Assembly: GCF_002021925.1 (NCBI RefSeq)
Contig: NZ_CP012546.1
Location: forward strand, 124,001 to 188,000
Length of the DNA: 64,000 bases
Direction: 5' to 3'
DNA from: Campylobacter pinnipediorum subsp. pinnipediorum
GTDB lineage: Bacteria > Campylobacterota > Campylobacteria > Campylobacterales > Campylobacteraceae
In this document: one piece after another, positions 20,090 to 30,033 of the stretch
Numbering within the stretch: the stretch's first letter is position 1
Layout of the letters: every line of letters begins with the position of its first letter
Made by a program: the position numbers and the translations under genes
The notes under the pieces: generated by a model
Database searches by the model: none
Told to the model about the DNA's origin: nothing
What the model saw: the letters and a program-made list of their open reading frames with translations, nothing else

Positions 20090-20847
20090 TGGCAATCGGT
20101 TTAAAAAGACCTAATGAGATTGAAAAGCTTAGAGCGGCAAATGAAATTGTCGCTCGAACTTTAGACTATATAGCAGAGTTTATCAAGCCAGGTGTATCAC
20201 TTCTTGAGATAGACAAGGTGTGTGAAGATATGATAAGATCATCTGGAGCAAAACCAGCTTTTAAAGGGCTTTATGGTTTTCCAAATACAGCTTGTATAAG
20301 TTTAAACGAAGTAGTAATACACGGCATACCAGATAATACAATACTAAAAGAGGGCGACATAGTAGGTGTTGATCTTGGCTCAAATTTAGATGGCTATTTT
20401 GGAGATAGCGCTAGGACTTTTCCTGTTGGGACTATATCTAAAAAAGATGAAGAGCTTATAGCATGCAGCAAAGATGCACTTTATTTTGCTATTGATTATA
20501 TCAAAGCTGGAATGCACTTTAAAGAGCTATCCTATGAGCTAGAAAAATTTATACTCGGTCGTGGATTTGTTCCATTACGTGGTTTTTGCGGACACGGTAT
20601 AGGAAAACGCCCACATGAAGAGCCAGAGATACCAAACTATCTTGAAGGAAACAACCCAAAAGCCGGACCAAAGATAAAAAATGGCATGGTATTTTGTTTA
20701 GAGCCTATGATATGTCAGCTAGATGGCACACCAGTTATAGGTAAAGACAAATGGAAAGTAACATCAAAAGATGGTCTAAATACTAGCCACTACGAACACT
20801 GTGTAGCTGTTGTAAATGGCAAAGCAGAAATTTTAAGCCAAGTATAG
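20089..20847 (+). CDS. map: methionine aminopeptidase, type I
   Basis: 252 residues. Removes the initiator methionine from new proteins. Metal-binding residues are visible in family order: Asp in VGVDLGSNLDGYFGD (two), His in GHGIGKRPHEEP, Glu in FCLEPM, and Glu in the C-terminal SHYEHCVAV. Last gene of the operon in this window. infA and rpmJ, which often follow, are not found downstream. Confidence 0.97.
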   Translation: MAIGLKRPNEIEKLRAANEIVARTLDYIAEFIKPGVSLLEIDKVCEDMIRSSGAKPAFKGLYGFPNTACISLNEVVIHGIPDNTILKEGDIVGVDLGSNLDGYFGDSARTFPVGTISKKDEELIACSKDALYFAIDYIKAGMHFKELSYELEKFILGRGFVPLRGFCGHGIGKRPHEEPEIPNYLEGNNPKAGPKIKNGMVFCLEPMICQLDGTPVIGKDKWKVTSKDGLNTSHYEHCVAVVNGKAEILSQV

Positions 20848-21278
20848 TTTTTATATTATAATCTATAGTTGGTTTAATTATTTTTTTTGCTATTCTTAAC
20901 TATTAAATTTTTCCCTATTATATTTCTTTTTTGCTTTTATTATAAAATTTTATTTTATAGTATACAATTATAATATTTGCAATATACAAAAAACTAAAAA
21001 TTCGTACTGATATAAAATATTTGATTGATAACATATTGAAACAATTTTATTATGATACATAAAAACATAAAAATTATTATTTTTTATAGTTTATAATTTC
21101 TTATAATATTGTATACTTATAAGCCAAATAGATTTAATATATAAATATGATAGTTAGTAGTTGTACGTTAACATAATAAAAAATTTAGTAATAATAAATA
21201 ATGAATTTTGGTTATGGAATAAAAAGCGTATATAAATAAATACTCCCATTTATAGGGAGTATTTATATTTAGTTAGTG
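20848..21278. other. 431-base AT-rich intergenic region
   Basis: No gene or ORF of note. Extremely AT-rich. Contains two inverted copies of GTATACAAT (20960-20968 and 21108-21116) about 140 bases apart, of unknown meaning, and near its end the terminator hairpin of the chemoreceptor gene. No convincing terminator follows map. Confidence 0.6.
21238..21264 (-). terminator. terminator of the first chemoreceptor gene
   Basis: AAATACTCCC (21238-21247) and GGGAGTATTT (21255-21264) form a perfect 10-bp stem with loop ATTTATA, 14 bases beyond the stop of the minus-strand gene at 21279. The flanks are T/A-rich on both strands, so it may also stop transcription coming from map. Confidence 0.75.
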
Positions 21279-22171
21279 TTAAAACTTCTTCTTCCTTACA
21301 TCTTCAACTATAGTCTTAGCCATACCATCTACTTCTAATGTAATTTGATTTGTGTTGTTTGCTATTTTAACATTTTGTTGAGTTAGCATATCTACTTCTG
21401 AAACAGATTTATTAATCATATTAATACCTTCTGCTTGTTCTTTTATAGATTCACTCATTTCATTTATCGATTGAGCTAATACATTTGTATTTGCTTCTAT
21501 CTCTCCTAATGATTTTTGAGTTCTTTCTGCTAGTTTCCTTACTTCATCAGCAACAACTGCAAAGCCTCTACCATGTTCTCCTGCTCTTGCTGCTTCTATA
21601 GCTGCATTAAGTGCTAATAGATTTGTTTGATCTGCTATATCTCTTATTATTGTTATTATGTTTTTAATCTCTTCTGATTGTCTTATAACATCTTGTGTTT
21701 TTTGAGATATTGCATTCATTGAACTGCTCATCTCTTCTACTGCTGCTGCACTCTCTTGTAAAGAACTTGCTTGTGAGTTTGCTCCATTTGTTAATTCATC
21801 CATAGAGCTTGATAGTATTTGAGCTTTTTGTTGTAGTGTTTCTGCTTGTTTTAGATTGTTTTTAAGCATATTTGTTATTTCTTCACCAAGTAAATTTACA
21901 CCACTAGCCATTCTACCTTCATCATCAAGTCTTGATGTAAAGTCTTGTCTTTTATATGAATCAAGTAATCTTAATACATCTTGACCATCTTTTGCTATTG
22001 CTTCTTGCAATGCTTCTTGAAGCTCTTTAAATGTTTGTTTTAATTGATTAAGTGCTGGGTTATTTGTATTAGCATCTAATGTAGCTGTAAAATCACCATC
22101 TTTTATCTTATCAACAAAGTGATTTGCTTGTTGGATAAAGTTGTTTTCTTGTGTTTTACCATCTTGGATTT
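21279..22171 (-). repeat. 893-base near-identical repeat, copy 1
   Basis: The 3' part of the first chemoreceptor gene matches 23429-24321 at an offset of exactly 2150 bases. By eye I count four mismatches, all between about 21438 and 21540 and all silent. The remaining 630 or so bases upstream in the gene are identical. Outside the repeat the two receptors diverge sharply. Confidence 0.9.
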
Positions 22172-23264
22172 TAGCTATGTTTTCGTTTATCATTGTTGCC
22201 ATTTCGCCAAATTCGTCTTGTGAAGAAACATTTGTTCTTATAGGCTCTTTTATTTCATAATTTAGAAATTGAAAAAATGAAGCCAAACCAGCACTTATAG
22301 AAGATATAGGCTTTAAAAAATAATTGACCGTATAAAGCAATATAGCAACTATAACTATTATGAAAATAATAGAAAATATAGCTTGGTGAGTAATCACTCC
22401 ATTTAGCTCTGTATCATAATCAGACAATGCATTACCAGAACAAATTAACCAATTAGCCTGTTTATATGCTTGACATGCACCTATTTTATTTACTCCGTTG
22501 AAGGTGTAGTTAAATGCCTCTTCTTTGTTTTGCTGATATTCATCTATAAAATGTTTTGTTAAATTTAAAAGAGTAGGATCATTGGACATTATATAGTTAG
22601 GGTTTGGGTGATAAACCATTTTTAAAGTATCCATATCAACAATATTTATAGTACTTGTTTCACTATCCTTGACATCAGATAATACTTTTAATTTTTCTAT
22701 AAATACATCTGTGCGTATAACTCCTAAAAGTTTTCCATTAGAATAAAAAGGGGCAGATATGGTTATAGCATTTTTACTAGTAAGTTCATCAACATGTGGA
22801 TTAGTAAAATAAATATCTCTTTTTTCCACAGCTTTTTTATAGTATTCTTTTGATTTAGCATTATAATGATCTTTTTCTTTTGTATATACATTAAATAGTA
22901 TATTTCCATTATGTCTATTTTCTGCAGCAATCAAATCGCCTTGTTTTTCTCTGATTACATATACACCGTTAGAAGCCGGAGATGTTGCATATTTTATCAA
23001 ATCCTCTTTTAGCAATTCTTCATTGTCTAGCAAATAAGGATTTTCTTCTAGATGTCTTTTTACATCTTTTATAAGACCTATATTGTCAACAAAGTAGCTT
23101 TCTATAAATATCCTCATTGATAACGAAGCGACTTTTTTTGCCTCTTTTGAGAGACTTGTGATTACCGATGATGTTTCTTTGTAGCTCTGAAATGCAAATA
23201 TTGAAAAAGAAGCTACAAGTAAACATAATATAACAACGCCTAGTTTGTTAGAAACTTTTTTCAT
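21279..23264 (-). CDS. methyl-accepting chemotaxis protein
   Basis: 661 residues. N-terminal membrane helix (about 8-26), a periplasmic sensor domain (about 27-290) with a Cache-like pattern ([26 protein letters not shown]), a second helix (about 292-315), a HAMP-like linker, and the cytoplasmic signalling domain with the invariant hairpin tip [19 protein letters not shown]. Ligand unknown. The last 297 residues are identical to those of the neighbouring receptor. The C-terminus is RKKKF, not the CheR-binding NWETF pentapeptide. It has its own terminator downstream, and another hairpin (23337-23371) lies between it and the upstream receptor. Confidence 0.93.
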   Translation of the reverse strand: MKKVSNKLGVVILCLLVASFSIFAFQSYKETSSVITSLSKEAKKVASLSMRIFIESYFVDNIGLIKDVKRHLEENPYLLDNEELLKEDLIKYATSPASNGVYVIREKQGDLIAAENRHNGNILFNVYTKEKDHYNAKSKEYYKKAVEKRDIYFTNPHVDELTSKNAITISAPFYSNGKLLGVIRTDVFIEKLKVLSDVKDSETSTINIVDMDTLKMVYHPNPNYIMSNDPTLLNLTKHFIDEYQQNKEEAFNYTFNGVNKIGACQAYKQANWLICSGNALSDYDTELNGVITHQAIFSIIFIIVIVAILLYTVNYFLKPISSISAGLASFFQFLNYEIKEPIRTNVSSQDEFGEMATMINENIAKIQDGKTQENNFIQQANHFVDKIKDGDFTATLDANTNNPALNQLKQTFKELQEALQEAIAKDGQDVLRLLDSYKRQDFTSRLDDEGRMASGVNLLGEEITNMLKNNLKQAETLQQKAQILSSSMDELTNGANSQASSLQESAAAVEEMSSSMNAISQKTQDVIRQSEEIKNIITIIRDIADQTNLLALNAAIEAARAGEHGRGFAVVADEVRKLAERTQKSLGEIEANTNVLAQSINEMSESIKEQAEGINMINKSVSEVDMLTQQNVKIANNTNQITLEVDGMAKTIVEDVRKKKF

Positions 23265-23336
23265 GTTAAACCTTTTATATTTAATTTTCGTGCTAATTTT
23301 ACATTTTAATAGTTTAAAATAACATTTAATGTTTTA

Positions 23337-23371
23337 ATTTATTGGATAAATATGATTTTTATCCAATAAAT
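23337..23371 (-). terminator. terminator of the second chemoreceptor gene
   Basis: A perfect 14-bp stem, ATTTATTGGATAAA (23337-23350) with TTTATCCAATAAAT (23358-23371), loop TATGATT. It lies between the two receptor genes, downstream of the stop at 23429, so the two are probably separate transcripts. Confidence 0.75.
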
Positions 23372-23428
23372 GTTTACACTATGTCTTATTTTTTGAGACA
23401 ACATAATCTAAAATACAGACTCATGGAC

Positions 23429-24321
23429 CTAAAACTTCTTCTTCCTTACATCTTCAACTATAGTCTTAGCCATACCATCTACTTCTAATGTAATTTGATT
23501 TGTGTTGTTTGCTATTTTAACATTTTGTTGAGTTAGCATATCTACTTCTGAAACAGATTTATTAATCATATTAATACCTTCTGCTTGCTCTTTTATAGAC
23601 TCACTCATTTCATTTATTGATTGAGCTAATACATTTGTATTTGCTTCTATCTCTCCTAATGATTTTTGAGTTCTTTCTGCTAGTTTTCTTACTTCATCAG
23701 CAACAACTGCAAAGCCTCTACCATGTTCTCCTGCTCTTGCTGCTTCTATAGCTGCATTAAGTGCTAATAGATTTGTTTGATCTGCTATATCTCTTATTAT
23801 TGTTATTATGTTTTTAATCTCTTCTGATTGTCTTATAACATCTTGTGTTTTTTGAGATATTGCATTCATTGAACTGCTCATCTCTTCTACTGCTGCTGCA
23901 CTCTCTTGTAAAGAACTTGCTTGTGAGTTTGCTCCATTTGTTAATTCATCCATAGAGCTTGATAGTATTTGAGCTTTTTGTTGTAGTGTTTCTGCTTGTT
24001 TTAGATTGTTTTTAAGCATATTTGTTATTTCTTCACCAAGTAAATTTACACCACTAGCCATTCTACCTTCATCATCAAGTCTTGATGTAAAGTCTTGTCT
24101 TTTATATGAATCAAGTAATCTTAATACATCTTGACCATCTTTTGCTATTGCTTCTTGCAATGCTTCTTGAAGCTCTTTAAATGTTTGTTTTAATTGATTA
24201 AGTGCTGGGTTATTTGTATTAGCATCTAATGTAGCTGTAAAATCACCATCTTTTATCTTATCAACAAAGTGATTTGCTTGTTGGATAAAGTTGTTTTCTT
24301 GTGTTTTACCATCTTGGATTT
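23429..24321 (-). repeat. 893-base near-identical repeat, copy 2
   Basis: Matches 21279-22171 (see copy 1). It covers the residues from [11 protein letters not shown] to the C-terminal RKKKF, that is the whole cytoplasmic signalling part. The high identity of silent sites points to recent gene conversion or duplication. Confidence 0.9.
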
Positions 24322-25495
24322 GTTTGATATTTTCATTTATTAGTGTTCCCATTTGACCTATTTCATCATTTGATGAAACCTCAACAAAGTTAGGTTTAGC
24401 TATTTTGTAATTTAGATAATCAAAAAAGCTTTTTAAATCCTCACCTATATTAAACATTCTTTTGCCCAATGTTTTTGAGTATGTCCACATGATTATCATT
24501 AAAATTATTATAGATATAGCGGATATTATTATCATAAAATTTCTTAAAGATCTTGCTTCTTGTGTTATTTCATCAGGATTAGCAGTCAAAACAATACCCC
24601 AGTTTTTATCAAAATTGTCTATCTCAACAGCTGAGTATATAACTTTAGACTTTTTATTAGTAATATTAGAAACAATTTCAATCTCTAAAGGTTTTGTGTC
24701 AAATAGTGCATCTACAATAGGTTGTGCATCAGGATTTATTTCAAGTAGATTTTTCCCTATTAAATTTTTATCCTTATAGGTTATAAGATTTCCTTTGTGT
24801 GACATAAGTAGCGCATAATCTGTTTTGTATAGTTTGATAGAATCTACTATCTCTTGTATCTTTTCTATATTCATAGCTATACCCATAGTTCCTACAAATT
24901 TACCTTTAGCGTAAACTGGCACAGTAAAAGATGTTATTAAAACATCGGCTCCATTGAAATTATAAAAATAAGGATCTAATATAGCTGGTTTTTTAGTGTC
25001 CCTAGCAATAGTAAAATAAAAAGCATCTCTATACTCTTTTGTTCTTTTGGCTAGTTTCGGAGTTCCACTACTATTTACACTCCAAGGTGCAAAAAGTCCG
25101 TTTTCAGCATATAGTAATTCATCTCCACCATCTTGGTATTTGTTATAAAATTTTTCATTTGCACTCATAAACCAAATACTCATAAACTCAGGATTACTTT
25201 GTTGTATCCTCATAAACATATCACCTATAGAATCCGGTGATAATTTACTGTCTTGTTCTATGGCTCCTGATATAGATTCGGCAATAATACGAGAACTTTG
25301 CAAGGCCCTAGTTAGAAATATAGAAATGTCATTCGCATCTTTTTTTAATTCGCTAGTCATGTATTTTATGCTATCTTTATCTTTAATAGCTAATGTCTTA
25401 AATGCAACAACACTAGTTACAACAATAAGAGAAATAAGCGATAATGTGCAACTTATAATGGTTATTTTTGTGGAGAGTTTCAGGTTTTTAAACAT
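23429..25495 (-). CDS. methyl-accepting chemotaxis protein, dCache type
   Basis: 688 residues. N-terminal membrane helix (about 10-31), a long periplasmic region resembling a double Cache domain (membrane-distal part with [21 protein letters not shown] and [19 protein letters not shown]), a second helix (about 318-338), then the same linker and signalling domain as its neighbour ([19 protein letters not shown]). dCache receptors of this form bind small ligands such as amino acids or organic acids; the ligand here cannot be read. The start lies just after a GGAT-containing spacer (TACAAGGATAC). Confidence 0.94.
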   Translation of the reverse strand: MFKNLKLSTKITIISCTLSLISLIVVTSVVAFKTLAIKDKDSIKYMTSELKKDANDISIFLTRALQSSRIIAESISGAIEQDSKLSPDSIGDMFMRIQQSNPEFMSIWFMSANEKFYNKYQDGGDELLYAENGLFAPWSVNSSGTPKLAKRTKEYRDAFYFTIARDTKKPAILDPYFYNFNGADVLITSFTVPVYAKGKFVGTMGIAMNIEKIQEIVDSIKLYKTDYALLMSHKGNLITYKDKNLIGKNLLEINPDAQPIVDALFDTKPLEIEIVSNITNKKSKVIYSAVEIDNFDKNWGIVLTANPDEITQEARSLRNFMIIISAISIIILMIIMWTYSKTLGKRMFNIGEDLKSFFDYLNYKIAKPNFVEVSSNDEIGQMGTLINENIKQIQDGKTQENNFIQQANHFVDKIKDGDFTATLDANTNNPALNQLKQTFKELQEALQEAIAKDGQDVLRLLDSYKRQDFTSRLDDEGRMASGVNLLGEEITNMLKNNLKQAETLQQKAQILSSSMDELTNGANSQASSLQESAAAVEEMSSSMNAISQKTQDVIRQSEEIKNIITIIRDIADQTNLLALNAAIEAARAGEHGRGFAVVADEVRKLAERTQKSLGEIEANTNVLAQSINEMSESIKEQAEGINMINKSVSEVDMLTQQNVKIANNTNQITLEVDGMAKTIVEDVRKKKF

Positions 25496-25574
25496 AGTTT
25501 TTGTATCCTTGTAAAGTATTTTTGTAGCAAATTCATATTACAATAAATTTCTTAATATAGATTTAAGGTAAAAA

Positions 25575-25592
25575 ATGGAACAAATCTTGCTT
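25575..25592 (+). promoter_or_regulatory. sigma-54 promoter of the hook gene
   Basis: TGGAAC, AAATC, TTGCTT: GG at 25577-25578 and GC at 25589-25590 with exactly ten bases between, the sigma-54 -24/-12 arrangement. It lies 40 bases before the flgE start. In Campylobacter the hook and rod genes are known to be RpoN/FlgR-dependent. Confidence 0.85.
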
Positions 25593-25631
25593 ATGTGGTT
25601 TTAAATAAATTTTATATCTAAGGATAAAACT

Positions 25632-28223
25632 ATGTTAAGATCACTTTGGTCTGGTGTAACAGGTCTTCAGGCACACCAGATAGCAATGGACGTAGAAAGT
25701 AACAATATAGCAAATGTTAATACTGTTGGACACAAATATTCTCGTGCAAATTTTTCGGATATGTTGAGTCAAACACCAAGGATAGCAACAGCTCCACAAG
25801 GTGAGCTAGGCGGTCAAAATCCTATGCAAATAGGTCTTGGAACATCTGTTCATTCAACTACAAGAATTTTTTCCCAAGGAACTTTGCAAGCAACTGATAA
25901 AAATACAGACTTAGCGCTTCAAGGAGATGGATTTTTTATAGTATCGCCTGATGGTGGTAAGACAAATTTATATACTAGAAATGGTGATTTTGTAAGAGAT
26001 AGAGCTGGAAATTTTGTAAATAATAGTGGCTATATAGCACAAGGTTGGACTAGGGATGATGAAACTGGAACGATAGATCCAACAGGTCCTATAAGAAATA
26101 TAGTAATACCAGAAGGACTTACAACCCCAGCTCGTGCTACGACACAGATAAATGTAAAGGGAAATCTTGACTCAGGTAACTCAATAGGCCCAAGAAGTAT
26201 CCCTATATATACCCTTGACTCTGTTGGGAATGGACGTGATTATAACAACGATGGTATTTTAGATCCTATAGAAATTCATAATGAAAATGATGTAACCAAT
26301 GATAATTTTTATACAAATAAAAGAAATGAGCAGGTGCTGACAGAAAGAGGTGTTGACCTTGGTGTTATGTTTGATGATGTAGGAAATGGTGTCGCACTAA
26401 GACAAGGTCAGGGCATATGGGTAAGCTATGCAAATGCAAAAACTAAAAAATTTGAGCTTGGTAGCAGTGATGCTGCAAATATTGGAAGATATTTAAAGCT
26501 TCAAAATGGCCTCCCTGAGCGTGGTCCTGATGGTAAGGTTATCCCAGAGAGTAGGTCTATAGATATAGTTTTAAATGGAGTGCCTATAAAAAGTGCAAAT
26601 TCTATAAAAAATATAAGGGATGTAGCCTCTTTTATAAATGCTCAGTCAAATAAAACAGGTGTTGAAGCCAAAGTATCGGAAGGAAATAAGCTTACACTTA
26701 TAAATAGAAACAATACGGGCACAGGTGAAAACACAAAAAATATACATTTGGTTGTAAATAAAGCTGTTCCAAATGGCAATGGAACCGATACTACTGGTTT
26801 GGATAGTACGGAGGTTATAACAGCATATCAGTATGAATACACAACATCTACTGCAAACACAACTCACTCTTCAAATGATAAGATCACAAGACTTATAAAT
26901 ACAACAGAGGATCTAAGAAGTGCTATGCAAGAGGATGCAAGAAAATATGTTGATTATAATGGAGATGGAAAAATAGAGAGAGATGATGCGACTAATGTTG
27001 CAGCCCGGGTTGCTACTGCCGTAGAGAATTCTTTAAACGCACAACGGGGTGATGATAATGAAAAAATAAATGCAGCGACAGAGGGATTGGCGGCTATCTT
27101 AGTAAACGAAGGTATTATAAAAAACAATGAAAGCATTACATCTTACAAAAATGAATTTAAAGCTGCGTTTCATAGGGCAATAAATAGTGGTGAAGAGTTT
27201 AAAGATGCGGCAAAAACAGCAGCAAAATATATAGCAGAGCTTACTAAATTTACTGATTATAATGATGGGGTTAAGGTTAGCGTTAATGCGCAAGGTCAGT
27301 TTCAGCTGGAAAATCCAAAAGGCGATAATTTTGATCATCCGCTTTATATAAGTATAACAGGTAGAACAACTGAAACAGAAAATGATGCTCCAGCTATAAA
27401 TGAAAATGTTAGACTTACTACTATGCTTAAATCCCTTGAAGGCTCATTAAGCCCAAGTGAAACTATAAAAACAAGTTCTAAGTTTATGCTCTCAAGCCAC
27501 GGCTCTACTACTGAGATACACGACTCTCTTGGTTCAAAACATACTGTAAATATCAAATGGGCAAAGGTCGCCACAACAAATGATGGTGGAACAGAGTGGA
27601 ATATGGTTATTCAAGTGCCTGAGCCTGCTAAGATAAATTTTTCTGGAGAAGGTCCAGCTAACGTAATAACAGGTTCGCTTAGATTTGGTCCTGATGGTGC
27701 TTTGGCTTCATTTAATCCTTCAAGTTTTACATTTAGTGGAAATAACGGCTCATTGCCTGGACAAAGTGTTCAGCTGGATTTTGGGCTAAATAGCGATTTT
27801 AATGGATTAACCAGTTTTGATAGAGACTCATCAACTGAGTATATAAGGCAAGATGGTTATGAGGGTGGAACATTAAAAGATGTAAGGGTTGATGAGACTG
27901 GTGTTATCATCGGTGCTTTTACAAATGGTCAAAGCTTTGGTTTGGCTCAGGTTGCTGTCGCTACTTTTACAAACAATGAGGGTTTGCAAGCAGAGGGTGG
28001 AAATGTCTTTTCTAGGACTGCAAACTCAGGGGATCCTGTCATAGGAACTGCAGGTAGTGGAAATAAAGGAACTATCGCAGCTGCAAAATTAGAACAAAGT
28101 AACGTTGATCTAAGTAGGGCATTAACGAATTTAATAGTTATTCAAAGAGGTTTTCAGGCAAACTCAAAAGCAATCACAACAAGTGATGAGATGCTAAATA
28201 CGCTTTTACAATTAAAACAATAA
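25632..28223 (+). CDS. flgE: flagellar hook protein
   Basis: 863 residues, the size of the large Campylobacter hook protein (called FlgE or FlgE2). The N-terminal rod-like motif LWSGVTGLQAHQIAMDVESNNIANVNT and C-terminal VDLSRALTNLIVIQRGFQANSKAI are the coiled-coil ends that form the inner tube of the hook. The middle is made of variable outer domains. Two segments there match the EF-hand loop pattern: DYNNDGILDPIE (residues 203-214) and DYNGDGKIERDD (441-452). Transcribed alone from a sigma-54 promoter, with a strong terminator after it. Exported by the flagellar type III system, so it has no signal peptide. Confidence 0.95.
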   Translation: MLRSLWSGVTGLQAHQIAMDVESNNIANVNTVGHKYSRANFSDMLSQTPRIATAPQGELGGQNPMQIGLGTSVHSTTRIFSQGTLQATDKNTDLALQGDGFFIVSPDGGKTNLYTRNGDFVRDRAGNFVNNSGYIAQGWTRDDETGTIDPTGPIRNIVIPEGLTTPARATTQINVKGNLDSGNSIGPRSIPIYTLDSVGNGRDYNNDGILDPIEIHNENDVTNDNFYTNKRNEQVLTERGVDLGVMFDDVGNGVALRQGQGIWVSYANAKTKKFELGSSDAANIGRYLKLQNGLPERGPDGKVIPESRSIDIVLNGVPIKSANSIKNIRDVASFINAQSNKTGVEAKVSEGNKLTLINRNNTGTGENTKNIHLVVNKAVPNGNGTDTTGLDSTEVITAYQYEYTTSTANTTHSSNDKITRLINTTEDLRSAMQEDARKYVDYNGDGKIERDDATNVAARVATAVENSLNAQRGDDNEKINAATEGLAAILVNEGIIKNNESITSYKNEFKAAFHRAINSGEEFKDAAKTAAKYIAELTKFTDYNDGVKVSVNAQGQFQLENPKGDNFDHPLYISITGRTTETENDAPAINENVRLTTMLKSLEGSLSPSETIKTSSKFMLSSHGSTTEIHDSLGSKHTVNIKWAKVATTNDGGTEWNMVIQVPEPAKINFSGEGPANVITGSLRFGPDGALASFNPSSFTFSGNNGSLPGQSVQLDFGLNSDFNGLTSFDRDSSTEYIRQDGYEGGTLKDVRVDETGVIIGAFTNGQSFGLAQVAVATFTNNEGLQAEGGNVFSRTANSGDPVIGTAGSGNKGTIAAAKLEQSNVDLSRALTNLIVIQRGFQANSKAITTSDEMLNTLLQLKQ

Positions 28224-28233
28224 TAAAACATTT

Positions 28234-28260
28234 ATTCACTGGTAGCTTATACCAGTGAAT
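28234..28260 (+). terminator. terminator after flgE
   Basis: ATTCACTGGT (28234-28243) and ACCAGTGAAT (28251-28260) form a perfect 10-bp stem, loop AGCTTAT, followed by TTTATAAT. Eleven bases after the flgE stop. Confidence 0.8.
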
Positions 28261-28287
28261 TTATAATACCTTTATTGCATTTTTGGG

Positions 28288-28293
28288 TATAAT
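28288..28293 (+). promoter_or_regulatory. -10 box upstream of the NFACT gene
   Basis: TATAAT preceded by TTTTGGG, 20 bases before the ATG at 28314, with AAAGGG between as ribosome site. No good -35. It is the likely start of the long same-strand gene run from 28.3 to 38.9 kb. Confidence 0.5.
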
Positions 28294-28313
28294 GTGCTTT
28301 ATAAAGGGTTTTT

Positions 28314-29624
28314 ATGAAGTATTCACATCTTTTACAAATAGCTAACTATCTATCAAATTTCAAAAAAATCACAAGCATTAAACGTGTCGGTAATATGAAT
28401 ATATATATCGGGTTTGATAAAAAAGGCTTGTTTTTTGACCTATCAAAATCAGACTCATCTATCTATGCAAATGATGATTTTATGCAGATAAAAGAGTATC
28501 AAGCACCATTTGACAATATCATCAAAAAAAGACTTAATAACTCATTTTTGCTCAGTGTGGAGTGTTTAAAAAACAATAGAATTTTAAAATTTGTTTGTGA
28601 GCAAAAAGGCTCATATAAGAGTATAAAAACTATACTTTATCTTGAGTTTACTGGTAGATTTACAAACGCTATTGTAACTGATGAAAATGGGATAATTTTA
28701 GAAGCTTTAAGGCATATTGATAGTGAATTTAGGAAGATAGAAACTGGAGAAAAGCTAAAAGAGCTTGGCGAGTTTGAGATAAAAGAAAAATCAGTCTTGC
28801 CTATAAGTGATTTTGATGATTTTTTTGCTAGTGAGTTTGATAGGGTAAATAATGCAAATTTTATCTATACAAAAAATGTAAAACTAGCTCAAATAGATAA
28901 AAAAATCCAAGCCGTTTTACAAAATATAAATACACTTGAAGATAAAGATGAACTTTTGATGAGTGCTGATAAAAACTCAAAAATGGCTACACTTTTACTT
29001 GCAAATTTATCAAATTTAAAAGAGTATGAAAGAAAATTTCAGCTTATTGACTTTGATGGGAATGCTGTTGATTTTATCTTAGATGATAGCCCAAAGGTAT
29101 TTGCAAATAAGCTTTTTAATAGCTCAAAAAGACTGAAAGCAAAAGCAAATGGTGTTGATTTGCAAAGGGAAAATTTATCTCAAAAGCTTGATTTTTTAAG
29201 GAATTTATCAAACCTGATAAACAGTGCAAATAGTGTTAGTGAGCTTGAAATTTTGTTACCTAAAAAAAATACAATCAAAAAAGATAAAACTATAAATGAA
29301 AATATAAAAAGTTTTTATATAAGAGAGTTTAAAATTTTAATAGGCAAAAATGAGAGTGCAAATTTAGAACTTTTAAAAAATGCTAAAAAAAATGATATTT
29401 GGGTGCATTTAAAAGACCTTCCAAGTCCGCACGTTATCATTAAGACAAACAAGCTAAAACCAGATGAAGATGTGCTTGAGTATGCGGCTAAAATTTGTCT
29501 AAATTTTAGTAGTGTTGGAAGTGGTAGATATGAGATTGATTATACAAAACGAGAAAATGTTAAGATAATAAACGGAGCAAATGTAAACTATATCAATTAT
29601 AAGACGATAATACTTTCAAAGTAA
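28314..29624 (+). CDS. NFACT-family protein (RqcH-like)
   Basis: 436 residues. The C-terminal NFACT-R domain is clear: NDIWVHLKDLPSPHVIIKTN (the D-W/I-H-x-K signature), then EYAAKICLNFSSVGSGRYEIDYTKRENVK. The N-terminal part resembles NFACT-N and the middle is charged and helical. Family members bind stalled 50S subunits and in Bacillus add alanine tails (RqcH). Older databases call them fibronectin-binding proteins. At 436 residues it is shorter than the roughly 570-residue RqcH, so the middle region is reduced. Twelve bases before the next gene. Confidence 0.85.
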   Translation: MKYSHLLQIANYLSNFKKITSIKRVGNMNIYIGFDKKGLFFDLSKSDSSIYANDDFMQIKEYQAPFDNIIKKRLNNSFLLSVECLKNNRILKFVCEQKGSYKSIKTILYLEFTGRFTNAIVTDENGIILEALRHIDSEFRKIETGEKLKELGEFEIKEKSVLPISDFDDFFASEFDRVNNANFIYTKNVKLAQIDKKIQAVLQNINTLEDKDELLMSADKNSKMATLLLANLSNLKEYERKFQLIDFDGNAVDFILDDSPKVFANKLFNSSKRLKAKANGVDLQRENLSQKLDFLRNLSNLINSANSVSELEILLPKKNTIKKDKTINENIKSFYIREFKILIGKNESANLELLKNAKKNDIWVHLKDLPSPHVIIKTNKLKPDEDVLEYAAKICLNFSSVGSGRYEIDYTKRENVKIINGANVNYINYKTIILSK

Positions 29625-29635
29625 AAGGAATCAAA

Positions 29636-29953
29636 ATGTCAATCACCCCAGCTGGAAATATAAACTTTATAAACCAAAATGCTCCTGTTGTATCAGCTTC
29701 TAATGCAAATACACAAGCTAGGCTTGATATGCAAAACACTATGGCTGCTGAGCTTGCAAATGAAACAAAAGATGAGATAGCTGAGCTAAGACCAGCTGAG
29801 GAGACATATAAAATAGACCCTGAAAATCAGCATGAAAAACAAAAAAATCAGCAAGAACAAGAGAATAATCAAAGTAATTTGAAAAAAAATGATGAAATAG
29901 AACAAGAGACAAGCGAAAATGAAAATTCGTATCATTTGGATATAAAAATTTGA
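29636..29953 (+). CDS. small hydrophilic protein, probable coiled coil
   Basis: 105 residues with no membrane segment. The N-terminal half (about 25-55) can form a helix; the C-terminal half is a low-complexity Glu/Gln/Asn/Lys stretch. I recall an uncharacterised coiled-coil gene at the same place between the NFACT gene and cdsA in C. jejuni, so it is probably conserved. AAAGGA precedes the ATG. Function unknown. Confidence 0.65.
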   Translation: MSITPAGNINFINQNAPVVSASNANTQARLDMQNTMAAELANETKDEIAELRPAEETYKIDPENQHEKQKNQQEQENNQSNLKKNDEIEQETSENENSYHLDIKI

Positions 29954-30033
29954 TATTTAAAATTTTAATGTATGAACTATAAGCAAATTTTAGGTAAAAT
30001 CTTGTAATCTACAATCAAAATAAAGGATTTGTT

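Noticed and set aside
20955-21120. Inverted GTATACAAT copies as ends of a mobile element
   Set aside because: Only nine bases, about 140 bases apart in extremely AT-rich DNA, with no transposase and no target duplication seen.
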